A stretch of DNA of 17,383 nucleotides from an uncultured Sphingobacteriales bacterium (GTDB lineage: Bacteria; Bacteroidota; Bacteroidia; Chitinophagales; Chitinophagaceae), in the NCBI GenBank assembly GCA_946887085.1, contig CAMPKG010000023.1, positions 1 through 17,383 on the forward strand. Reading direction: 5' to 3'. This document shows, piece by piece, positions 10,139 through 15,843 of the stretch. The notes beneath the pieces are model-generated. The model was not told the origin of the DNA, did not search any database, and was given only the letters and a program-made list of their open reading frames with translations. Each line of letters starts with the position of its first letter. The first letter of the stretch is position 1. A program made the translations under genes and the position numbers.

Positions 10139-10170
10139 CAAATATAGCAACTTCCCCCATTTCAGCCAAA
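10139..10170 (-). promoter_or_regulatory. Promoter of the rimP-nusA-infB operon
   Basis: On the minus strand, TTTG (10170-10167) is followed after 20 bases by TATATTTG (10146-10139). This matches the Bacteroidota vegetative promoter TTTG-N19-21-TAnnTTTG in sequence and spacing. Transcription would start near 10133, giving a leader of about 48 nt that contains the hairpin. Confidence 0.65.
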
Positions 10171-10226
10171 AAACCAATAAAAAATGCAATTATGGTTTTG
10201 TTAACGCCACTGAACTACAGGTTTAG

Positions 10227-10234
10227 TACCTTTG
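10227..10234 (+). promoter_or_regulatory. Candidate -7 promoter box for the DUF4834 gene
   Basis: TACCTTTG matches TAnnTTTG exactly and lies eight bases before the ATG at 10242, which would give a leaderless or nearly leaderless mRNA. The nearest TTTG upstream (10197-10200) is 26 bases away, longer than the usual spacing. Confidence 0.45.
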
Positions 10235-10241
10235 GCCCACT

Positions 10242-10475
10242 ATGATACTAAAGTTTATTATCTGGTCGATCGTCATTACCCTGGTACTGAGATTCGTGAT
10301 GCGTTTCCTGTTCCCGGTAATAATTACCAAAGCCGCCGCCGACCGCCTGCAGCAACTGCAAAAGCAGATGGATGCCATGCAGAAGCAAGCCAACGCCAAT
10401 GCCAATCCACCTAAGGCTGCCAAGGCCACCAAAAAAGTGGAAGGCGACTATATAGAATACGAAGAGGTAAAATAA
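10242..10475 (+). CDS. Small membrane protein, DUF4834-like
   Basis: This 77-residue protein has one N-terminal membrane helix (about residues 3-30), an amphipathic Gln/Lys/Ala-rich middle (AADRLQQLQKQMDAMQKQA) and an acidic C-terminal tail GDYIEYEEVK. That layout and tail resemble the DUF4834 family of small Bacteroidota membrane proteins of unknown function, often encoded near other core genes. It is divergent from rimP and has its own promoter-like box and terminator, so it seems to be a single-gene transcript. The assignment is from memory of the family pattern and no function is known. Confidence 0.8.
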   Translation: MILKFIIWSIVITLVLRFVMRFLFPVIITKAAADRLQQLQKQMDAMQKQANANANPPKAAKATKKVEGDYIEYEEVK

Positions 10476-10501
10476 CCTTCCTCATACAATAACATTTATC
10501 C

Positions 10502-10525
10502 AGCCCCGCACCGCGGGGCTTTTCT
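10502..10525 (+). terminator. Intrinsic terminator of the DUF4834 gene
   Basis: The perfect stem AGCCCCGC / GCGGGGCT (arms 10502-10509 and 10513-10520, loop ACC) is followed by TTTCTATT. It lies 27 bases after the stop codon and abuts the end of the leftward HAD gene. The T-tract supports rightward use only. Confidence 0.88.
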
Positions 10526-11159
10526 ATTCCGCCGCTTTCCTTAGAAAGATATTATCCTCTATCGTCATGCCCCTTTCCAGGTGGATGGTTTGGATGCCCA
10601 GCTGCTTTGCCCCCTCAATATGCTGCGGACTGTCATCTATAAATAAGGTCTGCTCCGGCCTGAAACCCGTATCATCCAGTATCCGCTGAAAGATCTCGCT
10701 ATCCGGTTTGCGCATACCTATACGGTGCGAGAGGTAAACCTTATCGAACAGCACACCGATGTTGGGCAGGCCGTGCGCCCCCGACAATATCTGGTTGAAT
10801 GCCTCCTCATGGATCTCATTCGTATTACTGAGTAATATAAGATCGTAATGCAGCCTCAGTTGTTGCAACAACTGCAGCCTGCGCAGCGGAAAATCGAGCA
10901 GCATAGCATTCCAGCATTCCTGCACCTGTTGCTCTGTCAACCGTGGATCGGCGCATTGCTGCACGGCGCTCACAAATTCCGCTCTCGATATCTTCCCCGT
11001 TTCAAAATCATCAAACAAGGTCGACTGTTTGAGCTGCGAATATTGGCGGCGAAAATCTTTAATGCCGGCCTCGCCGAAAGCCCGCTCCGTAAGCTCGTAG
11101 TCGATATTTAATAATACCCCACCCAGGTCGAAAATGATATGCTTAATGCCTTTTACCAT
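10524..11159 (-). CDS. HAD-superfamily phosphatase, YihX-like
   Basis: This 211-residue protein has the HAD motifs in order: HIIFDLGGVLLNID near residues 7-20 with nucleophile Asp11, LLSNTNEIHEEAF (motif II), the stretch YLSHRIGMRKPDSEIF with the motif III lysine, and LFIDDSPQHIEGAKQLGI (motif IV). The order and wording closely resemble E. coli YihX, an alpha-D-glucose-1-phosphate phosphatase, and related HAD-IA sugar-phosphate phosphatases. As in that group, the position two after the nucleophile is glycine rather than aspartate. The natural substrate cannot be stated. I start at ATG 11159, because the frame extends only seven codons further to a TTG. A TATTTTTG box lies just upstream. It is divergent from the tRNA gene. 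Confidence 0.88.
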   Translation of the reverse strand: MVKGIKHIIFDLGGVLLNIDYELTERAFGEAGIKDFRRQYSQLKQSTLFDDFETGKISRAEFVSAVQQCADPRLTEQQVQECWNAMLLDFPLRRLQLLQQLRLHYDLILLSNTNEIHEEAFNQILSGAHGLPNIGVLFDKVYLSHRIGMRKPDSEIFQRILDDTGFRPEQTLFIDDSPQHIEGAKQLGIQTIHLERGMTIEDNIFLRKAAE

Positions 11160-11163
11160 TTTG

Positions 11164-11171
11164 CAAAAATA
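11164..11171 (-). promoter_or_regulatory. Candidate -7 promoter box for the HAD phosphatase gene
   Basis: On the minus strand this reads TATTTTTG, matching TAnnTTTG, four bases before the ATG at 11159. A start this close would be leaderless, or translation would begin slightly downstream. No clear -33 TTTG is seen, so the call is tentative. Confidence 0.35.
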
Positions 11172-11206
11172 ACCGATCAACTCTTTCCTGTTTTCGGAAA
11201 AACCGA

Positions 11207-11214
11207 TACCTTTG
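11207..11214 (+). promoter_or_regulatory. Candidate promoter of the tRNA gene
   Basis: TACCTTTG (exact TAnnTTTG) lies 23 bases before the first tRNA base. A TTTC at 11184-11187, one base off the -33 TTTG, has a 19-base spacing to it. Position and spacing fit a tRNA promoter. Confidence 0.5.
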
Positions 11215-11237
11215 CCATCCTTTCGGCTTTATAGCCA

Positions 11238-11311
11238 GGTCCTATAGCTCAGTTGGTTAGAGCATCTGACTCATAATCAGAGGGTCCCAGGTTCAAGTCC
11301 TGGTGGGACCA
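11238..11311 (+). tRNA. tRNA with CAU anticodon (elongator Met or Ile2)
   Basis: A full cloverleaf can be drawn: acceptor GGTCCTA / TGGGACC (one T-G wobble), D-arm containing AGCTCAGTTGGTTAGAGC, anticodon stem TCTGA / TCAGA with loop CTCATAA, and T-arm CCAGG TTCAAGT CCTGG. The discriminator is A and the CCA end is not encoded. The CAU anticodon fits either elongator tRNA-Met or the lysidine-modified tRNA-Ile2. The acceptor pairs C4-G69 and C5-G68 are those found in E. coli tRNA-Ile2 and not in its tRNA-Met, so Ile2 is a real possibility. It is not the initiator, because the first pair is G-C and the anticodon stem lacks the GGG/CCC run. Confidence 0.95.
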
Positions 11312-11332
11312 CAGAATAAAACCTTGATAAAC

Positions 11333-11367
11333 AAAGCGTTGTGCATAGCATGACGCTTTTTTATTTG
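11333..11367 (+). terminator. Intrinsic terminator after the tRNA
   Basis: The arms 11333-11344 and 11348-11359 pair over twelve bases (AAAGCGTTGTGC with GCATGACGCTTT, two G-T wobbles, loop ATA), followed by TTTTATTT. It lies 21 bases past the tRNA end. Confidence 0.85.
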
Positions 11368-11583
11368 TATTAGATATTCTCTCGCGCTGAAACTCGCGGC
11401 AAAGTCCTTTCGTATTTTCCTGCCTATTCAGCGATTGTTCACTTCACGGCTATTTCGCTTTTGTCATATTTGTTAACTATTTGTGAATGCGTAAAATGAA
11501 ATATGGTTACCCGCGAAAGCAATCTTAAATTGCCAACTGTTAATAAATATCAGCAGATTATAAAATCGTTAATTAAAAATAAT

Positions 11584-13200
11584 ATGACCAAGAACCCAAT
11601 TCTCAAAATGCTGTTGCTGGCATGCCTGTTTTTGCTACAGAGCAATTTTGCCGGGGCGCAATGGTGTACTACATGTACTTATTCCTTCGGTTGTGGCCTG
11701 GACTATGTCCAATCTTTCTCAACCACAGGTGGCGTTAGTAACATAACCAACCTAAATACAGGTTGCGGCGGTACGGCAGGCTATAACAACTTCTCAAGCA
11801 CTAAGATCCACGTCACGCAAATAGGCAGTAGCGTCGGCTTCACGATTCAAAACAACGCCACCTTTGGAGAGTACTACAAAATGTGGGTCGACTTCAACAT
11901 CGACGGCGACTTTACTGACGCGGGCGAAGAAGTTTGGGCATCGGTATCCAAGCTTGCAGGCAATGCCAGCTATACCGGTACCTTTACAGTACCTGCGACC
12001 GCAAACGCCGGAATGTCGCGTTTACGCATTCGCTGCGATTATAGCTACCAGCCCGACCCCTGCACCGGATCATACGAGGGCGAAACCGAAGATTATGGTT
12101 TCGAAATAACTTCTCCTTGTGCAGCGCCAACCGGCTTGTTCGTGAACAACATCACATCGCAGACAGCCGCAATAGGTTGGGTACCGCCAACACCAAGCAT
12201 CGGGTCTGAATATGCTGTTGATGTTAACCCCAACGGGCCAACTACAGGCACCAGCGTTACCACTACTTCGGCAAACGTAACCGGCCTTACACCTAACACT
12301 AACTACGTGCTGCATGTACGTAATAAGTGCAATACTACCAGCAAATCGATCTGGGTACACTACCCTTTCACTACCCTGCCTCCTTGCGAGCCACCGGTTA
12401 ACATCATGGCTGTCAATCTTACCACGTCCAGTGCTACTGTAAAATGGAACAAATGGCCATCTGCTATCAGCTACGATGTGCAGGTAGACCAGGTACCTAC
12501 TAATCCAACAACAACTACCGGCCTTACCAACCTGACAGATACTTTCTATAGCGTTAACAACCTTAGTGAAAATACCTGGTATTATATTCACGTACGTTCA
12601 AAATGCCCTGGTAACGAAACATCTGACTGGGGTCTTGATTCCTTTCTGACGCCTGTATTGTGCCGCGCGCCAAACATAAAGATAGACCACATCAGTACCG
12701 ATGAAGCAGTGGCTTACTGGGATCCCGTGCCAACGGCCATCCATTATGAGTATGCTGTCACTACCAGCGCAACACCGCCATACAACGGTACTGAATACAA
12801 AGTAACCAGCCTGCATGCCCCTGTGCTCGCCGATGGTAAGGATTACTACGTACACGTACGCTCATCCTGCGTAAGCCTGGGCATACCAAGCATGTCAGAT
12901 TGGGGTACTGCATCGTTCAGAACCTTCCCTGTAGGCATCAGCAACGTGAACGGCGATGGCGGCTTTACACTCCAGGCATATCCTAACCCGGTTAAAAATA
13001 CGCTGAACGTTACCCTGAGCAGCGCAATAAAAGGCAAAGCCAGCATCACGGTTACCGATATGAACGGCCGGGTTGTACTGAACATGACCCCGCAAAACAC
13101 CAGCGCCGAAGTAGATATGAGCGGCTTGCCTGCCGGCCTGTACCTGCTTAAGTACACAGACGATGAACACAGCAGTGTAACACGCATCACTAAACTATAA
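11584..13200 (+). CDS. Secreted GEVED / fibronectin type III protein with type IX secretion sorting domain
   Basis: This 538-residue protein is probably exported by Sec and then by the type IX system to the cell surface or medium. A signal peptide (residues 1-25, ending NFAGA before Gln26) is followed by a Cys-rich start and a GEVED domain near 65-175, with MWVDFNIDGDFTDAGEEVW and the defining GETEDYGFEI. Three fibronectin III-like repeats of about 95 residues follow (about 177-450), each starting with a Cys-x-x-P segment and containing YxxHVRxxC. The last 75 residues form a Por secretion C-terminal domain with YPNPVKNTLNV and LPAGLYLLKY, ending in TRITKL. I prefer ATG 11584 because the signal peptide starts there; an in-frame ATG at 11503 adds 27 polar residues. 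No catalytic domain is seen, so an adhesive or structural role is inferred. Confidence 0.92.
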   Translation: MTKNPILKMLLLACLFLLQSNFAGAQWCTTCTYSFGCGLDYVQSFSTTGGVSNITNLNTGCGGTAGYNNFSSTKIHVTQIGSSVGFTIQNNATFGEYYKMWVDFNIDGDFTDAGEEVWASVSKLAGNASYTGTFTVPATANAGMSRLRIRCDYSYQPDPCTGSYEGETEDYGFEITSPCAAPTGLFVNNITSQTAAIGWVPPTPSIGSEYAVDVNPNGPTTGTSVTTTSANVTGLTPNTNYVLHVRNKCNTTSKSIWVHYPFTTLPPCEPPVNIMAVNLTTSSATVKWNKWPSAISYDVQVDQVPTNPTTTTGLTNLTDTFYSVNNLSENTWYYIHVRSKCPGNETSDWGLDSFLTPVLCRAPNIKIDHISTDEAVAYWDPVPTAIHYEYAVTTSATPPYNGTEYKVTSLHAPVLADGKDYYVHVRSSCVSLGIPSMSDWGTASFRTFPVGISNVNGDGGFTLQAYPNPVKNTLNVTLSSAIKGKASITVTDMNGRVVLNMTPQNTSAEVDMSGLPAGLYLLKYTDDEHSSVTRITKL

Positions 13201-13208
13201 TACAGCGC

Positions 13209-13226
13209 CCGGGGATCAAACCCCGG
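13209..13226. repeat. Short GC hairpin after the T9SS gene
   Basis: CCGGGG and CCCCGG (13209-13214 and 13221-13226) form a six-pair stem with loop ATCAAA, eight bases past the stop codon. No T-tract follows. It may protect the mRNA 3' end ahead of the true terminator. Confidence 0.5.
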
Positions 13227-13241
13227 TGGCACTATAAATAC

Positions 13242-13273
13242 AAGGGTTACGGTTTCGTAACCCTTTTGCTTTT
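13242..13273 (+). terminator. Intrinsic terminator of the T9SS protein gene
   Basis: The perfect ten-pair stem AAGGGTTACG / CGTAACCCTT (arms 13242-13251 and 13256-13265, loop GTTT) is followed by TTGCTTTTT. Confidence 0.92.
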
Positions 13274-13292
13274 TAGCTCCCTCTATTTTTAG

Positions 13293-13404
13293 CTCCCCTC
13301 CTTCGCGCGGGTGTGTGCGCGGTAAGGAGCCATTCCTCGACAACTTATCGACAAATGGCGGGGGCAGACGCCTCTAAAAAAGACATCAATCCGTCGGGGT
13401 GGTC
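13293..13404. repeat. GC-rich intergenic repeat, copy A
   Basis: The unit starts CTCCCCTCCTT, contains AAGGAGCCATTCC and AAATGGCGGGGGC, and ends with a core (13361-13404) that includes GACATCAA and GTCGGGGTGGTC. GCCATT and AATGGC face each other as an inverted pair. The same order of blocks recurs at 14081-14196, and in shortened form at 13994-14075. It lies between genes and no frame across it looks coding. Confidence 0.8.
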
Positions 13405-13447
13405 CGGGTGGTCTGCGAGGTTCCAACTGTTAGAAACTGTTAGTAAA

Positions 13448-13480
13448 ACCACCATTTCCAACCATTTTTCAACCATTTTC
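13448..13480. repeat. Short tandem repeat AACCATTTTYC
   Basis: Three imperfect copies of a 10-11 base unit (ACCATTTCC, AACCATTTTTC, AACCATTTTCC) lie side by side. Just before them, AACTGTTAG is repeated directly with one base between (about 13425-13443). These look like slippage products. The first unit abuts the hairpin at 13480. Confidence 0.5.
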
Positions 13481-13519
13481 CCCTCCTTTTTTCAAGGAGG
13501 GGTGCAGGGGTGGTACCAC
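13480..13519. repeat. GC-rich hairpin repeat, related short form
   Basis: CCCCTCCTT and AAGGAGGGG (13480-13488 and 13494-13502) form a nine-pair stem with loop TTTTC, followed by TGCAGGGGTGGTACCAC. It shares the beginning (CCCCTCCTT) and the end (GGGGTGGT) with the longer repeat copies, but lacks their middle. It ends in the ten-base palindrome GTGGTACCAC. Confidence 0.7.
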
Positions 13520-13623
13520 GCCCAGACTGCGTTTGAGCCCCAAAATGTTTCAATATGTTTACGTACCCCCACCCCCTATGCCTTTTCCTAACAATTGCAC
13601 GAACATTGTCCGCCCAATAGTAC

Positions 13624-13780
13624 CCGTCATTTCGACCACAGGGAGAACTAAGCGATAGCGATTTCATGAGTCCAATTGAAAAATAGAGGATTTGCGAGTA
13701 AATCTCCCGAGTATACGCAATTAGCTTAATCGCCGCACTTCGGGAGATTTCTCTCTCGCTATGCTCGTTCGAAATGACGG
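13624..13780. repeat. 157-bp nested palindromic element with 12-bp terminal inverted repeats
   Basis: The outer ends CCGTCATTTCGA (13624-13635) and TCGAAATGACGG (13769-13780) are perfect inverted repeats. An inner pair AAATCTCCCGA (13700-13710) and TCGGGAGATTT (13740-13750) is also perfect, with ATTAGCTTAAT-like sequence between. Similar GTCATTTCGA...AAATCTCCCG blocks are, as far as I recall, common between genes in this phylum. The flanks show no clear target duplication. It has no coding capacity and resembles a MITE or an extragenic palindrome. Confidence 0.75.
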
Positions 13781-13993
13781 CACCAACCAATTGCCATTTC
13801 CCATATCTGTTGTTGAAATTTGTTGAATTTTCAAAGCCGCGATGGCCGAATTCCGGGGTTGACGAGGCAGGGCACCCGGCTGAAACCCTTACCCGGCACG
13901 GATGCTGAAAATCCAGCGCCCCCGGCAACAACAGTTTTTGTTGTTTTCTGGCTGTTTCCATTGTTGTTTTCATCGTGTTTGGCTTTAAATATG
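13781..13993. other. Gene-free stretch between repeats
   Basis: I see no gene here. TGTTGTTGAAATTTGTTGAATTTT near 13808-13832 is a short imperfect direct repeat. A GC-rich block (about 13850-13928) begins with CCGGGG and closes with CCCCCGG and contains two ACCCGGC motifs, so it may fold. CAACAA and TTGTTG near 13926-13943 form a small hairpin. Together with the neighbouring repeats it makes 1 kb of non-coding mosaic. Confidence 0.5.
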
Positions 13994-14075
13994 CTCCCCT
14001 CCCGTCATTGCGAGGCACGAAGCAATCTAGGAGGGGCAGACGCCTATGAAAAGACATCAACTCGTCGGGGTGGTC
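13994..14075. repeat. GC-rich intergenic repeat, copy B, interrupted by a CGTCATTGCGAGG half-element
   Basis: CCCCTCC (13996-14002) pairs with GGAGGGG (14030-14036). The loop holds CGTCATTGCGAGGCACGAAG followed by CAATCT, a well-known type of dispersed repeat half-site. The core 14033-14075 (GGGGCAGACGCCTA, then AAAAGACATCAA and GTCGGGGTGGTC) is nearly the same as that of copy A. The middle of the unit, with the GCCATT/AATGGC pair, is missing. Confidence 0.75.
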
Positions 14076-14080
14076 CTACG

Positions 14081-14196
14081 CTCCCCTCCTTGCGTAGAAC
14101 ATGTGCGCGGGCGAAGGAGCCATTCCATTTAATGATCTTCAATAAATGGCGGGGGTGGACGCAATTTAAAAAGACATCAAGCCGTCCGGGGTGGTC
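14081..14196. repeat. GC-rich intergenic repeat, copy C
   Basis: It repeats the block order of copy A: CTCCCCTCCTT, GTGCGCGG, GAAGGAGCCATTCC, AATAAATGGCGGGGG, then the core (14152-14196) with AAAAAGACATCAA and GGGGTGGTC. It starts six bases after copy B ends, so B and C are almost tandem. Directly after it, CTTTTACCACC can pair back with GGTGG at its end. Confidence 0.8.
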
Positions 14197-14323
14197 TTTT
14201 ACCACCACAAATATACGACAATTTCATGATTTAATGAAAAGAACAGTCCCCCTCCTCATGTGAGGCTATTAATCACTACTTGAGCCTAGACATGTAAGAC
14301 TGTTTGGATGAACTTCTTATACT

Positions 14324-14360
14324 ACCACTGATATAACAATATCGGTGGTTTGTTGTTTTT
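14324..14360 (+). terminator. Hairpin with T-rich tail ahead of the transposase gene
   Basis: ACCACTGATAT (14324-14334) and ATATCGGTGGT (14339-14349) form an eleven-pair stem with one wobble and loop AACA, followed by TTGTTGTTTTT. It would stop transcription coming from the left into the transposase gene, as many insertion sequences do. Confidence 0.65.
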
Positions 14361-14494
14361 GGGGAGGTGATATAGAAGTCAGCTATAGTTTAAACGAATG
14401 CCCAAAAGAAATATTTGACAACTTTCTAAACAAATGCCCAACTCGACCATACAACTCGCAGCGACGGATGATCGGCGCTGTAAAAGAGTTGAAA

Positions 14495-15763
14495 ATGTTA
14501 GAAAGATTTAAAGAAAATGAAGAAGAGTTCCTAGACTATTTCAGGAACAATGAGAATTGCAAAGACTACTTGGAACAAGTACGATGGGGTGGAAATGTAG
14601 CCTGCGTAGAGTGTGGAAGTTTGAATGTAGGTGGTACTCGGAACACCAGGTGGAGGTGTCGTGATTGTAGAAGATTGTTTTCGTTGACGAGTGGAACAAT
14701 TTTCGAAAACTCTGTTATTCCCTTAAGGAAATGGTTTAAAGGCATCCTCTATTATGTGTCGGAGACGAAAGGGTACCCAGCATCAGAATTGAGAAAGCGC
14801 GTTCGTGTAAGTAAAAGGAGTGCGTGGTTTATGCACAAGCGCATTCAGGAGTTGTTTAAACAAGACTTTGACAGTCTAGAGCCTCTGGATGGTGTGCATG
14901 AAATTGACGAGAAGTACGTAGGTGCTCTGATGCATAAGATGAATAAGAAGAGGTATGCCATGATGAAAGCGGGTCGTGGTGTAACAAATCGTCTCCCAAT
15001 ACTTGCGATTATAACAAGGCGGCAAAGAATGGTAATGAAAGTTGTGGAGAAGGGACTATCAAAGAAGGTGGTATGTGATGATTTCGTGAGAAAGCTTGCG
15101 CAACCTGGAAACAAGGTATTCGGAGATGAATCTCCATTGTACAAGGATTTAAGGCGGGATTATGACCTGCATCAGTTTAACCACAGTAAGAGGAAATTTG
15201 GTGGATCGGAATATCATTCCAACACGGTGGAAGGGTCTTTTAAGCTTTTGGACGAATGGCTATCCAGATATAGTGGTATTGGCTTGCGGTACAAACAGAA
15301 TTATGTGGATGAATTTGTTTGGAATTACAACGCCAATAACTTCCATGGGTTAAAAGACAGTCCGATAGCGAAGTTTGAACTTTTGTTTAAGAACATTAAC
15401 CGTAGGGTTGACTGGAAGGGTCTAATCTCAAAAGGAAATCATAATGAAAAAGTTCTGGGAGATAGTTTGAGAAAGTCGGCGGTGAAAAAAGCGGTGGTTC
15501 GTAAAAAGACCTGGGCATACAATGTTCTGAAAGTTGTTAGAAAATCAGGTGGTCCGATTCGTCCTAATGAGATAATACAAGCATTGAAGAGGAAAGGTCT
15601 GGGTAAGGAATTAGGAGCTGATGCATTGAGTAAACGGGTTTCAAATAGTCTGAAACGGTTAGTGGACAAGAATGTAATTAGGAAATCGGCTAGGTCTAGT
15701 TATGAGCTTGCTCTACCGAATATTCAAAGTTCTGTCTCTACTGGTCCAGCCTCAGGAAGGTAA
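14495..15763 (+). CDS. IS1595-family (ISXO2-like) transposase with extra C-terminal winged-helix-like tail
   Basis: This protein has 422 residues from ATG 14495. Residues 1-60 match the N-terminal region of IS1595 transposases, with YLEQVRWGG and a zinc ribbon C37-x2-C40 / C55-x2-C58. The DDE-type core follows: EIDEKYVGALMHKMNKKR (Asp138), VFGDESPLYKDL (Asp211), then HSNTVEGSFKLLDEWL (Asn243) and YVDEFVWNYNAN, in the order seen in ISXO2-like proteins. Residues about 342-408 (VLKVVRKSGGPIRPNEII ... KRVSNSLKRLVDKNVIRK) look like an added winged helix, which the usual 220-320-residue family members lack. The frame is open upstream to GTG 14345 and ATG 14468. I prefer 14495, where family similarity begins; 14345 lies inside the hairpin. 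The gene appears intact. I did not find convincing terminal inverted repeats, so the element's limits are unknown. Confidence 0.85.
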   Translation: MLERFKENEEEFLDYFRNNENCKDYLEQVRWGGNVACVECGSLNVGGTRNTRWRCRDCRRLFSLTSGTIFENSVIPLRKWFKGILYYVSETKGYPASELRKRVRVSKRSAWFMHKRIQELFKQDFDSLEPLDGVHEIDEKYVGALMHKMNKKRYAMMKAGRGVTNRLPILAIITRRQRMVMKVVEKGLSKKVVCDDFVRKLAQPGNKVFGDESPLYKDLRRDYDLHQFNHSKRKFGGSEYHSNTVEGSFKLLDEWLSRYSGIGLRYKQNYVDEFVWNYNANNFHGLKDSPIAKFELLFKNINRRVDWKGLISKGNHNEKVLGDSLRKSAVKKAVVRKKTWAYNVLKVVRKSGGPIRPNEIIQALKRKGLGKELGADALSKRVSNSLKRLVDKNVIRKSARSSYELALPNIQSSVSTGPASGR

Positions 15764-15817
15764 TTCATAGAAATGATAGGATACTTACGTGATGATCAGA
15801 ATGATAATAATTGTGTA

Positions 15818-15843
15818 GGGAGCACATGACTGTGCTCCCCTTA
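15818..15843 (+). terminator. Terminator-like hairpin after the transposase gene
   Basis: GGGAGCACA and TGTGCTCCC (15818-15826 and 15831-15839) form a perfect nine-pair stem with loop TGAC, 54 bases after the stop. The tail CTTATC is poor in T, so it is weaker than the others. Confidence 0.6.

Noticed and set aside
12070..12591. Leftward frame of 173 codons inside the T9SS protein gene
   Set aside because: It overlaps the Fn3-like repeats of a clear secreted protein and has no recognisable features.
13440..14060. Leftward frame of 206 codons in the repeat region, with an in-frame FVPRNDGR-type peptide
   Set aside because: It is the translation of the dispersed repeats themselves (the CGTCATTGCGAGG half-site and the 157-bp palindrome). 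Such peptides are common false genes.
13274..14323. CRISPR array
   Set aside because: The repeats differ in length, are unevenly spaced and have no constant repeat-spacer period, and there is no cas gene in the window.
14345..14494. GTG 14345 as the transposase start
   Set aside because: The GTG lies inside the right arm of the terminator-like hairpin, and the 50 extra residues do not resemble IS1595 N-termini. The similarity begins at the ATG at 14495. ATG 14468 remains a lesser alternative.
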